Position numbers and translations under genes: made by a program. Of a stretch of DNA of 64,000 nucleotides, positions 22,503-34,120 are shown one piece after another. Every line of letters starts with the position of its first letter. Within the stretch, counting starts at the first letter, position 1. Source of the DNA: Lomentospora prolificans (lineage: Eukaryota > Ascomycota > Sordariomycetes > Microascales > Microascaceae); the NCBI GenBank assembly GCA_029532625.1, contig JARFXM010000009.1:1922001-1986000 (forward strand), given 5' to 3'. The notes under the pieces were generated by a model. The model saw nothing but the letters and a program-made list of their open reading frames with translations, ran no database searches and was not told the origin of the DNA.

Positions 22503-24212
22503 ATGCCCGCCATCCCTGCTGAGCCCGAGTTCCAGCAGGCGTACAACGGTATGCTCGCCCCAAATAAGATGAGATCGAAGTGAAGCCAAAAGTTAGAGAA
22601 GAGGCGAACGGACATTAACATTGGTTTCTCTCCAATACAGAGCTTGCCAGCACCCTCGAGAACTCCAGCCTCTTCGAGCAGCACCCCGAGTACCGCATTG
22701 CGCTCAAGGTCGCCTCCATCCCCGAGCGTGTAATCCAGTTCCGCGTCGTCTGGGAGGACGACAACGGTACCCTCCAGGTCAACCGCGGTTACCGTGTTCA
22801 GTTCAACTCCGCCCTTGGTCCCTACAAGGGTGGTCTCCGATTCCATCCCACTGTCAACTTGTCCATGTGAGTGGCGACTTTTTCCCGTGAACCTCGCTGT
22901 TTCGTGGGGCTTGCTTCAGATGCCGAAATTCGAGTTGGCGCTTTTGCTGACCGTTGGTCGTGTTTACGTAACAGTCTCAAGTTCCTTGGTTTTGAACAGA
23001 TCTTCAAGAATGCCCTCACTGGCTGTAAGTCACCGAAAACCCGCGAGACCCTGCAATTTAGGATTCATCTTTAGAAAAGTCGTGTTTTCGACGATGAATC
23101 TCGGAAGGAAAAATATTGAGAGAGAAGAAGGAGAGCAAATTGGCTAATATGGCGGCAATATAGTGAACATGGGTGGTGGTAAGGGTGGTGCCGATTTCGA
23201 CCCCAAGGGCAAGAGCGACGCCGAGATCCGACGATTCTGCATTGCCTTCATGAAGGAGCTCAGCAAGCACATCGGTGCCGACACCGACGTTCCCGCTGGT
23301 GATATTGGTGTTGGTGGCCGTGAAATTGGTTACCTCTTCGGCTCCTACCGCAAGGAGCGCAACCGATTCGAGGGTGTCCTTACCGGCAAGGGTCTCACCT
23401 GGGGTGGTTCCCTGATCCGACCTGAGGCTACCGGCTACGGTCTCGTCTACTACGTCGCCCTCATGCTCGAGCATATGGGCAAGGGGTCTTTCGAGGGCAA
23501 GCGCGTCGCCATCTCCGGTTCCGGCAACGTCGCCCAGTACGCCGCTCTCAAGTGCATCGAGCTCGGCGCCTCCGTCGTCTCTCTCTCTGACTCCAAGGGC
23601 ACCGTCCTCATCGAGGGCGAGGGCTCTTTCACCCCCGAGGACATCAAGTCCATCATGGACCTCAAGGAGCGCCGCCGCCCCATCGTCGAGTTCGAGTCTA
23701 ACGGCAGGACCAAGTACATTGCCGGTGCCCGCCCCTGGGTCCACGTCGGCAAGGTCGACATCGCGCTTCCCTGCGCTACCGAGAACGAGGTCTCCAAGGA
23801 GGAGGCTGCTCACCTCGTCGAGAACGGCACCTATGTCATTGCTGAGGGTTCCAACATGGGTTCCACCCAGGAGGCCATCGACGTCTTCGAGGCCCACCGT
23901 GCCGAGAAGGGCCCCGACGCCATCTGGTACGCTCCCGGCAAGGCCGCCAACTGCGGTGGTGTCGCCGTTTCCGGCCTCGAGATGGCCCAGAACTCCCGCC
24001 GTCTCCCCTGGACCGCCCAGGAGGTCGACGATAAGCTCAAGAACATCATGAAGAACGCCTTTGAGAACGGTGTCGAGACCGCCAAGAAGTACGTCGCCAC
24101 CAAGGAGGGCGAGCTTCCCTCGCTCGTTGCTGGTTCCAACATTGCCGGCTTCATCAAGGTTGCCCAGGCCATGCACGACCAGGGTGACTGGTGGGCCAAG
24201 TGCATTAACTAA
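22503..24212 (+). CDS. gdhA: NADP-specific glutamate dehydrogenase
   Basis: Four exons, 22503-22548, 22641-22866, 22975-23024 and 23164-24212, join in phase to give 456 residues, close to the roughly 454 of the Neurospora am product. Introns of 92, 108 and 139 bases have consensus ends. Family landmarks are SIPERVIQFRVVWEDDNG, YKGGLRFHP, the glutamate-binding MGGGKGGADFDPKG, AGDIGVGGREIGY, the nucleotide-binding SGSGNVAQYAA, and GSNIAGFIKVAQAMHDQGDWW at the C terminus. The enzyme makes L-glutamate from 2-oxoglutarate and ammonium using NADPH, the main ammonium-assimilation step in the fungal cytosol. I chose the ATG at 22503 because MPAIPAEPEF aligns with the usual N terminus. An in-frame ATG at 22467 would add 12 residues (MCVPTCAYEPAA) and is also possible. 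Third codon positions are strongly C-biased, as in highly expressed fungal genes. Confidence 0.95.
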
Positions 24213-25779
24213 ACTATCTCCTGATCATTCCTCGGGGATAAGGAAAACGGCTTAAAGCTAGCCTCCCGAGCTACATGCTGGGGAGGGTTCAGCTCGATGA
24301 TTTTTAGAAGGGAACTCAAAGGGTGCGGGAAAATCGATACCCCGCCTAGCTGGCACGTCAGGCCGTGTCCTGGCACAACAATCATGAAGGGTTTCATGAC
24401 TTGTTTTTTTATGTTTTTCTTTTCCTTATTTAACGAATTTGTCTTATGGGCTACGGGATACATTTGCTTTTTTTCAGGTTATTTTTTTTCTCATACAAGG
24501 ATGTTTGGTTTGCAAGGAGGCATCTTATATTGTTGTACATACGTTTGGGATCTGGAGCGGAGTACACTTCATTGGCGGATACCTTTAGCGAATATAAAGC
24601 ATTGATTTCCATCAGCCTCTCTCTCTCTCTCTTTGTGCCATTGCAATTTCCATTTTCAAGTTGATTGACATGGCCTCTCGGGAGTTCATTAATGTTTGAA
24701 ATGGTCGCAAGACGCATTTTCAACGTGGTGGGGTGGTACAAGACGGGTGATGCATAGGTTTCGTGAAATGCTTTTCAAGGTTCACGGGAAGGGCGCACCT
24801 TGCTTGCGAAACAAACAATAAATTGGCCAAAAAGTTACTATCTTTGGCCACTACGGTTACTCTGACCAGGATTAATTCCCTCACTGAGACAGAGAAACGC
24901 GTTATCAAGGGCAGGAGCCATTATCGCGGGACCAGGCTTGCATTATCGTGAACTCAGCTCGCTGAGAGCACGGTTCGCATTATTGCGGGCGCATGCGAAG
25001 GACGGAGGATGACGGAAACCAGTCAGGGTAAGGGTTCCCCAGGTTCGAAGCTAATACGATCCAGGACAAAATGGGATTCAGGGTAAAGGCATGTGATGGG
25101 CAGGGTAAGAATGGGGTGACACGGGAGCTGAAATCAGACCTCAGCATAATGTCGAGATTGGAGTTGTCCGGGGTCAGGAGATGGCATGGCGAACTTCCAA
25201 CGGTTAGCCAATGGATGTCTCGAGCCAGAGTAAACTTAGTAGCCAGCTCCCCCAGATCTCGAGCTGCACATTTTCACTCTTATGGAGTGGCGGCGTTTGC
25301 CCTCAATGAAGGGTGTTGACTATACCGGGCTGACCCGGCCATGATGCCATTGCGCACAAATCCTCCGTGCCCGTGAGGACCAGCGCTCGTAGGTACAAAG
25401 GAGCCAACATTGAACTCACTGCAACTCTTAATATAGGTGTGGTAGTGATCTAGGCAGTGGGTTCCTCGACAGCTTCGTCGCCCGTAAACCTAAAAAGGGA
25501 GGTCTGAAAAAAACAAAGAGCTCCGCCGAGCCCCCGATAGGAGAGCGCCGGCACCGGCGTCACCCGGTGCGACGATCCGGGCCCTGGCCGGTCACGCCAC
25601 ACAAGGTTCATCAAGAGCTACGACACGCGCGCATCCGAAATCGCCAGATCCACAACCGAATGCGGGTCCTCATCTTCATGTGGCACGGGAAATAGCAACG
25701 CATCTGTTTCTCCAGCCTCTTCGTCCGGTACGTGGGAGAACTAATATCTGGGCCGGCGGCAACGTCTGGATCCGGTGCT
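24213..25779. other. Intergenic region downstream of GDH
   Basis: GDH 3' flank followed by DNA with no recognised gene. A TCTC dinucleotide run occurs near 24619-24633. Confidence 0.4.
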
Positions 25780-26870
25780 ATACAGGTCCATCTTCTTACA
25801 TGCATGCTCGGTCGAATGTGGGACGGCCCAGAGGCCGTGTCCATCTGGGTCGAGCTCCTCAAAAGCCGCAAGGCCGAGATACAGGAAAAACTCGCAGACT
25901 TGGGCCAGGTCGACGTGGGATCCGTCGTCGCAGTGCATAGGGAAGTCAGTCGATCGCAGCTGGCCGAGTGGGATGCCAGCGCTGGGTTGGAGATTAAGCC
26001 GCAAAACACCACCTCCAGTGATGCTTGTAACCCCGGACGGACATGGAAGGCGCAATGGCTACCATAGCAACCTCCCCAAAATGGCAGGCAAAGCACCTCA
26101 CCATCCAGGAATCCTTGTCTGTAATTCTCTCCCTGGATAATAACTTTCTATTCACCCCAACCAACTCCAAAATGTCATAGCCATTTCCAACGGAAACTCC
26201 ATGTTCATTGCCAACACCCTGCTCTCTGACCCGTCGCGGGCACCCAGTCGCGTCAAGTACGTCACGTCATGGGTAATGTTGGCGGACCGGGAACGGCACT
26301 GCTCGTCCCGCCGCTGGAACCGCGCATCATGGAACTGGAACTTGACCATTGGCATCTTGTCAATTAAGCAGAGTGGGACGGTGGACTTGGAGCCTGCTTC
26401 GCGGATACAACACTGCATCTTTGGTTTACGGGTAAGACACAAGAGGTAGACCTTGGAATATACTCTGGTGGCCAGGATACGGAGCTATACATACTTGAAA
26501 GCGTGGTATCCGTCCACGGCAGAGGCGGTCAGTGGATCGCCGACCTGGACATCATCAAATCTCTTACGGCCCCTTCCACTCTCTACCGATGGAGAAGCAG
26601 GGCATCGCTGGACAAGACTTCGGCCCGCGGAGCCCTCATTCCAGCCCGGTGCATCCGTGCATGTGCTGAAAGGCCATGAGACGCAATATCGCAAGTGCGA
26701 TTGCGATTTTCCTCTCACCGCTCTGGAGAACTGGACAGAGTTGCGGAGCTTGCCCGCCAATAGCTGCATATTCCTCGCCAACGGCAACTGGCAGGCCAGA
26801 CTCGCAGCTACAGTCATCGCTGTCGCGCTGGACAAAAATGAATGCGTCTTACGCGAGAGAGTCTGCTAGG
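25780..26870 (+). pseudogene. Decayed gene of a fungal family of unknown function
   Basis: Fragments in different frames resemble a large family of uncharacterised ascomycete proteins. They include MLGRMWDGPEAVSIWVELLK with the following REVSRSQLAEWDASA (about 25800-25985), and HGRGGQWIADLDIIKSL (about 26515-26570). A C-terminal piece, CDCDFPLTALENWTELRS then ANGNWQARLAA (about 26695-26815), completes the set. In the intact family these lie in one protein in the same order. Here they are separated by stops and frame changes, with the usual AWLR continuation after EWDASA replaced by unrelated sequence. No function is established for the family. Placement rests on remembered motif similarity, so confidence is moderate, but the order and spacing of three pieces are unlikely by chance. 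Confidence 0.5.
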
Positions 26871-28052
26871 GGTGTATCCAGAGCCTGAGCAGTCCGAAAA
26901 CGTTGGAAGATCCTATCGTTTTATATCATGAGTGTTGAATCCGCTCAGCCCATATAGAGCTAATAGCGAAGCGAGACTGGAAAACCGAGCTGAAGGGGAC
27001 ACGGGGGTTTCTTCCGTCAGGATTCTTTGGATAGTAGCCTACATGCCAAGATAGTATTCACAATTTCACACTTCGAGTGAAGTGACACGATAGGCCAGGG
27101 GAGGCGCTGACCCTCGGGATTCGACGATTTCGCCGCTGTTCTCGATTCGCCGTCTGAGTCCATTCCAAATCTATATATACACCCGCTACATGCAGTGGCT
27201 AGCACGTCGCCGGATGGGGCGGATACCCTTACATCCTCCGTCGCTGCCGTGTTTAAATTCTTCACGTTCCCGCCACCCTCTTTTTCACGTTGTTAATGCA
27301 CCCGAATGCTCATGGCTTCACATTTCTGGCGCGTGTGGGTGGTTTGGGAGGTCCTTCTATCAGCAGACGTGTGGTACTGGCAGCCATCTTCTCTTTCCGC
27401 CAAGGGACCATTGGTGCCCAACTCTTTCGCACATCTTCTTTATACGTCACGTTGCCTTGGCTCGTTGAGCCCTATGAAAAGCTTCCAAAGGAGTTCGTGG
27501 TGAAGCTTATCCTAACTAGATCTGGCATTCCGAGTCTGGAGTGCTGAACGCCACACATGGTGCAGCCTCCATGACTGGCCGGTCACAAATGTCGTCGCTA
27601 AGTCGGTTAGGTATGGCTGCATACTCCCTTTTAGGTAGGGAGTGTCAAATGTCCATCTATCACAGCGCGCAGCTCATCACGAAGGTGAATATGCTGCATT
27701 CTACAAGTTGCTATGATGCTGTAACTTAGATTATTAGGAGAGGGATGTTCCCCAGCCTTGTACTCCGTCCTGCAGTCGAATGTGGCCTCAGCCGTTAGAG
27801 CCGCCTGGTGCCCACACTGAGGAGCAAATCCCTTACTTGAGCAAGTATAACAATGTCTGAGACGTTGGCTTGCCTGAGTTTGCACTTATATCATGAGCCT
27901 TGTCCTCTCTCTGAGCACTCGCTGTTATCCATTGTGGCCCTGACTTTCACCAGACACCTAGCCAGATTTAGCATCCGTTACGCACTCTTGATCACCAAAA
28001 CACTAACACCCTTTACTCTTGTGTCGAATCTCCGATAGAGCCAGATCTCGCA
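26871..28052. other. Region upstream of the HET fusion gene
   Basis: No recognised gene. It presumably holds the promoter of the HET-TPR-dehydrogenase gene. Open frames at 27190-27550 lack family resemblance. Confidence 0.4.
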
Positions 28053-31000
28053 ATGGTATGTTACATATGAATCTATAGTATACGTAAGGTGTACACGGTA
28101 GTGCTACGTAACCCGCCATAAAGATGCAGGAATACACTCTTGAGCTAACCTAGAAGTTGAAACAAAAAATGGGACAGGTTCTCCAATTAACTTCCCGGGA
28201 CCCAATGGTGGGCATATTCTATTACCATCAACTCTTGGCCCGCGAGTTCCATGGACCCCGTCGAGCAACCTTGCCCGTTCCGCCTCTCTTGCTCGACGGG
28301 AGCACGAAACTCACCCTACCTCCGGTGAGCGGCAACGGGGGAGATAAGTGTTCGAATTCCGGGTTCCGCCACGACATGTGGCTGGAAAGTCCCGTGGAAG
28401 CGACGCCAGATGAATACAGGGACGTCGGCTTTTTAACTCATCTAGGCCTGTTCTGCGCGGCAGCCAAAGTCCGCGACTGCACTAGCACGCGCTGTCGCGA
28501 AGCGTTCGCCATCATGGATAGCGCTGCTCCACCATGCAGCTGGAATGCCTTCAGAAACTGGGCTGCAGTGGCCATGGCTTGCCAGCAGACGCTAGCCCAG
28601 GCCTGTCTGGAGCGTCTCGCAGAGCAGCCGCGCAAGGAGAGCTTCGCGGATGCGGTCCGGACGAGCCGCGGCCATACGCACCTCGTTCATGCCGCCCGCG
28701 GTTGCTTCTGGGTCCTTGAGAATAGTAGGAAAAGGAGCTCGCAGTTTCAGCCGACGCATGACGGCTATCCTTCGTCTGTGGTGGATCTACGCGAGGTGTG
28801 TAACGTTATATACTGGATGGCGAATATCCAGGCTTTCAGGGATCTCGGCGTGACGTCCTTCAGGCGCTGGGATCATTATTACTTGCTCGAAGAAGTAACA
28901 CTGCCCCCGATCTGGCAGGCGACGAAGAAGGTGGCCGGTTTGGGCCTGTGTAGCTGCCGTTTCTGGAATTTTGTCAATCTGGCCGACCGTAAACAGAGCG
29001 ACTTACCGGACGTCATTTACAGCCTAGGCCAGGGCTCGCGGCGAATCGCTCTCCATCACCCCCATCATCAAGCATGCGCTCCTACCAAGTGCCAGTTCTC
29101 ACACAAAGACAGCACCAAAGTCGAGCAGCTACATAAATGCACACCAGGAGATTGCGAACAAACCAAGTTTCGAGTAGAAGACCTCGTAACGGCGCTGGAG
29201 CTCGGCGAAGGAACGTCGTGGTCTCGAAGCTCGCTTGCTCTGAGTGCCCCCGGGGACCGATATATCGCCATCTCGCACGTGTGGTCCGACGGGACCGGAG
29301 TCGGGGTAAAAGGCCAGGGCGTTGTTAACAGCTGCCTCTTCGATTACTTTGCGTGCCTTGCTAAGTCTTTGGACTGCAATGGAATATGGTGGGATGCGAT
29401 ATCTATCCCCTTGGAGCCCAAGGCACGGGCAAGAGCCATCGGCCAAATGCATAAAAACTACATCGGCGCTGAATACACTGTCGTCCATGACCAGTATCTT
29501 CTAAACATTGAATTCACAGACCCTGAAACGGCCTGTCTTGCTATCGTCCTCTCTCCTTGGTTCACGAGAGGCTGGACGGCGCTAGAGCTCCGCATGTCCA
29601 ACCGAGTCAAGGTGCTTTTCAAAGGAGTGGATTCGAGCAACCCGGATATCAAGGACCTTGAACACGACATTCTCGCCAAGGACCCTGGTTCGGTTTCGCG
29701 CACACACTGGCTGGCATCGTCAATGATCTCTCGGCTTCGCACCGCTGCTATTGAATACGTGGATGACATCCTCGCCATTCTACGACCAAGGAGCACCTCG
29801 TGGGTACGAGACCGGACCGTCATCGCAGGTCTTCTCACTGGTGTACGGCGGTGTGATTATTCTCGGAGCGAAGGCGAGATCACCCGTGACATTATCACGC
29901 ACATCGGCGCTATCCCACATTCAGCCCTTCTCCATGGAATGCCCACCATGTTCGAGACTGGGCCATTCTCGTGGTGTCCGGCAACTTTGGATGATATGCC
30001 CATTGATCTCGGCGTCGACCTCGACAAACGCAAGACCAGAGACGCGAGAATGCTCCGCGTTTCTGACAAAGGGGCGGCGACGGGGAGATGGTACTGTGAA
30101 CCCGTCACTGCGCGCCAGATCAAGAACAGGAGGCTGGAACCGCACGGAGACCACATTTCAGTAGCCGTCTACTTCTACAACGCACTGCTTCACTGGGAAA
30201 ATTGTCTGATCTTGCGCGAACGGAAGGGCGATCCAAACCCCGCACTTCTAGTAGTCACTGTCCAGGTGGATCGGGATGATGGCCTCATTGACTGTCGTTA
30301 TGTCGGCGCTGTACGCATCTCTGAAGACGATCGGGAGGAGGAGAAGGAGAATCGAGGCGACGACAGTGACGACGACGTGGACAAAGGTGGCAGCGGGGAT
30401 TCGCAGTATTTCTGCGAGGTGGCCGTGCGACTGGGGAATGAAAATGGTCACCCTGACCGCCCTGCTCGTGATGTCGTCGCTGACTGGTGCCAATATCGTG
30501 ATAGTTCAAGAGATCGGCCCTCGTCAACTTTACGACCACCCCAAAATCCCAACAAAAACCCCGACGCCAAGCCGTCAATCCAAGATAGTAGTCAGTACAG
30601 GAATAAGAAGTTCATAGATCGCTTCAAGAAGCGACGCAAGAGAGTAGAGAATCCCTGGTATAAGGAGCCGGCGGTGAAGCGTTACTCGCCACCTCGAGAG
30701 GACGAGACGGAAGAATCGGGCAACAAAGATGACTGGGAGCCTACCGAGATGATGGACCAGCGCCTTCCACGAGCGTTGCAAAGTGAGGGCGCGGAAAACT
30801 TGATACGCTTCCTAATTAGCGGCAAGGTCGACATTCCGAGCAAAGTGGAGGAAGCTCTGTCTTTCGGCGACTTGATCCTATTTGGTTCAACATATCTGGA
30901 GAATAATATGCTACCTGAGTCTGAAGCTTCATGTCGACGCGCGATTGGGGTGCTGCCGCAAGCCCGCACTGCAAATGAGATGTCCACTTTGACCGACATG

Positions 31001-33250
31001 AGTGTCCTGGCTAAAGTTTGCTGGAAATTAAAGTTATTCAACGAAGCGAGGCACGTATACGGGCTTTTGATCGGCAGATGCATCCCTGAGGACATACAGC
31101 ACCAAGGAATCAAATTCCGTGCAATAGGCGAGCTGTGCCTTCTCCTCGCCGCACTCAACGAAATGAGCGAGGCGTCCGAACGATACAGGGAGATGTTGCG
31201 GATGTTCGGGAATCCGCCGGACGTAGTGTATGCGTTCGCGTACGATGGCGAGGCTAGAATGAAGCTTCCTCACTTTCAGAGGAATGAACTAGACTTCGAA
31301 GCCGAGAATATATATAACAAGGCCCTCAAAGTGCTTGAAAAACAGTGCGGCAGCGGCCATGCAATCACGGCAATCACAGCTCTAAATCTAGCTGCTGCAA
31401 TCCTTGGCCAAGGGGATATCAGCGAGGCTGAAGAGATGCTGTATGGCGCCATCACAGATCTGGAGAAAGTCGTCGGCCATGATCATGTGTTGACATTGCG
31501 TGCCAAGTTAGAAGTGGCTCGTATATACATTCTACAAGGCAGAATGACTGAGCCCGACCGGGTGACTGTCTTACTACGGGAATGCGAGAGCAGTCTTGGT
31601 CAACAGCACTGGTTGAGCAGGTTAATAAACCTAACTTGCGGAGCAGTCTACGAGAATCTGGAGCGGTTTGATGAAGCAATTCCGATATTGCAACGGGCTC
31701 AAGAAGGAAGAGCCGAGCGGGGTAGCACGGCCGATATCTATTTAGCTGCTTGCGCCAAACGAGATCTTGGCATCGTCTACTCCAGGTTGGGCAAACTAGA
31801 CGAAGCGGAAAGCGAGTGCGAGGAGGCGCTGAGGGAATTCGAGGGGCTACCTCGCCCAGAGACTGCGGAGGAGTATGTCACGATCTTCTGCCTCGGCGCA
31901 ATCCGGGATGCCCAGGCAGGCCGGGACGGCGCGGAAGATATGTTCCGGAAATCACTGGCGGGCCTTGAGAGGCTTTGCGGACCAACGGATCCGGAAACGC
32001 GAGAGGTTGTAAGCAAGTTGGGCCGGTTATGCAGGCGGGGGGTAGTGGTCAAAATCGACGACGACGAGGAGGCACCCGAATCAAGCTACGAGCACGTTCT
32101 GCGAGCGATATATCAGTTGAGCCACCTTCTTGAACGCTGTGGAGATCTGGAGGGGTCCAAAGTAAGGGTCGAACGAGCATTTCCGGGGTACGAGAGTGTG
32201 TTCCAACATGACATTCCATCGTCATGTCCGTTTCCGGTCGACAAAGGCGACTTTGCATTCAACAGTGAGCTCGAGGACCACGAGATCTTGGTCAGGAATG
32301 AGGCGCTTGCCATCAACAAGGTCGAATGGAGTGACGAAAAGGGTGACCCGGACGGCGAGATGGATGATCGTTCTATTGATTATTCCAACGACGATTCCAT
32401 CATGGCGGACGATGTGGCAGGCGTAGTGCGACGCGTGGGAGCGGGTGCCGGGACTGGATTCCGGGTAGGGGATCGCGTTCTCGGCCATGCCGTCTATTCA
32501 GCCACTGGGGCTAAGAAGCACGCAGGATTTCGGAGGTACACAGTTCTTCCCTCGAGTATGGCCTTACGGATCCCGCGCACCCTGTCCTTTGAAGATGCCG
32601 TGGTCCTTCCGTTGGGCGTATCGACGACGGCGGCGGCGTTGTTCCAGCAAGAGTACCTGCACCTTCCGTCTCCCGCGCGGCGGAGGGGCACTGGGGACGT
32701 CAGGAACGGGACATTACTCGTGATGGGCGGAACGACGAGTGCGGGGACAAACGCAATTCAACTGGCGACAGCCGCAGGCTTCAAAGTCATCGCAACAGCT
32801 CTGCCCAAGGACTTTGACTTTGTCAAGGAATTCGGCGCCAGGCAGGTGGTGGACTCGCGCAGTCCCTCGCTGGTGGACGGGCTGGTCAACGCATTCGGGC
32901 AGGACCAGATCGCCGGCGCGTTCGACACGGTGGGGACCGAGTATACGACGGGAGCGGCCATTGCGGTCCTAGGAAGGGTGCGTGGGAGGAAGATTGTGGT
33001 GTCGGTCATGGGGAATGGTCCTCCGGCGGCGGCGCTGATACCGGGTGGGATTACGAGCAAGGTTCTGACGGCGAACGCTGGGGCGGACATTCGGACGGAC
33101 GTTGTAAGCAGCAGTATTTACGGGGAATTTTTGCCCAGGGCGCTGGAGGCGGGGAAATACAAGGTTCAGCCGGGTACTCGTGTTACTAACGGCCTTGGGT
33201 CGATTCAAGCTGGTCTAGAGGCGGGAAAGAAGATGGTTGTCAAGTTGTGA
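28053..33250 (+). CDS. HET-TPR-MDR dehydrogenase fusion protein
   Basis: One uninterrupted frame of about 1,690 codons ends at 33250. I place the start at ATG 28053-28055, joined by an intron (GTATGT at 28056 to CTAG at 28153, with GCTAAC nearby) to codon AAG at 28154, for 1,699 residues. The frame has a TAG exactly at the acceptor, so it opens there. Otherwise translation starts at ATG 28169.

An N-terminal part with Cys/His clusters (near residues 110-120 and 320-345) precedes the HET domain (about 370-500): RYIAISHVWSDGTG, GIWWDAISIPL, YTVVHDQYL, SPWFTRGWTALELRMS. A charged linker (about 720-850) follows. A TPR region covers about 880-1330. From about 1357 to the end lies an MDR quinone-oxidoreductase-type enzyme: DDVAGVVRRVGAG, GFRVGDRVLGHA, the cofactor loop MGGTTSAGTNAIQLA, and GLGSIQAGLEAGKKMVVKL. 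HET proteins trigger fungal cell death on non-self recognition; the enzyme fusion is unusual. Target and activity are unknown. Confidence 0.85.
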
Positions 33251-33255
33251 GTGTA

Positions 33256-33386
33256 AGAGAGAGTGTGTGAGAGAGAGATGAGAGAGATGAGAGAGATGAG
33301 AGAGATGAGAGAGATGAGAGAGATGAGAGAGATGAGAGAGAGGAGAGAGAGGAGAGAGAGAGAAAGTGAGTGAGTGAGTGAGTGAG
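33256..33386. repeat. 9-bp GAGAGAGAT minisatellite with GAGT tail
   Basis: Beginning six bases after the stop of the HET fusion gene, purine-rich sequence leads into about eight tandem GAGAGAGAT units. A GAGAGAGG stretch and five GAGT units follow. It lies in the 3' untranslated region of that gene. Confidence 0.85.
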
Positions 33387-34120
33387 AGTTGGTGTTGGCG
33401 GTTGTATTGATCAATTTTGAGGTTGTTGCTTTACTTGAGAAATTATTTGCCAGCTATCAATGTTGAGTACCGAGAATAAAATAGGGGATCAAATACCTGT
33501 TCTTCCCTATTCATAGCCAGCCAGCATATAGACTGATTAATCAACCTTGAACTATAGCCAGCGTATGTAGGATCCCTAGCGTAGGCACTAGGCAGTATGA
33601 AGATTGACCTACTCAGTTAGGATGTGGACTTGTAAACCCTCTGATTAACCCTTTACCTACATCCCCTCACTTATATTCCTCTAGGGCTCTTGGATGATGG
33701 CTTGCATATTATAGAGCTTGTTTAGCATCTATATGTATTGATCAATCACTGACAGCACCTCCATGTTAGGAGAGATCCACGCTGGCCATGTTGTAGCATC
33801 TAGTAGGATCATTGCCAGTTGGTCGGCATCAATGATAAACTCGTGTTCATATCAATGTATGTATTATCAAAGGAATATGTGTCCAGTTAGTTACCACTAA
33901 TAACATGCAAGGTCTGTTGAGCACCACTTGAGGAATCGATAAGAAGAGTATAACTTGGGGGAACAGTCAGATCAAATGTTCTAATTCCAGTTCCAAACTA
34001 AATAATCTGATCATTCTAGGCCACCTGGCTATCTGTTAATCTTAAATTGCCAAAACCGAAACAGAACTCCCATCATGCCCTTCTCACTTTCCACATCCTC
34101 GACGTCTCGTCGTCTCATGC
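33387..34120. other. AT-rich convergent intergenic region
   Basis: Noticeably more AT-rich than its surroundings, with no long open frame and no recognised gene. It contains TAGCCAGCCAGCAT near 33515. It separates the ends of the HET fusion gene and the VWA gene. Confidence 0.45.

Noticed and set aside
23058..24176. 372-codon minus-strand frame opposite the GDH last exon
   Set aside because: It is the antisense of a strongly codon-biased gene; the composition (Gly/Leu/Val/Asp) is what C-ending codons produce in reverse.
25021..25080. GGTTCGAAG resembling a tRNA B box
   Set aside because: No A box, acceptor stem or anticodon arm could be paired around it.
28157..28168. TTG as start of the HET fusion protein
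   Set aside because: Fungal nuclear genes start at ATG; the splice-joined ATG at 28053 or the ATG at 28169 is preferred.
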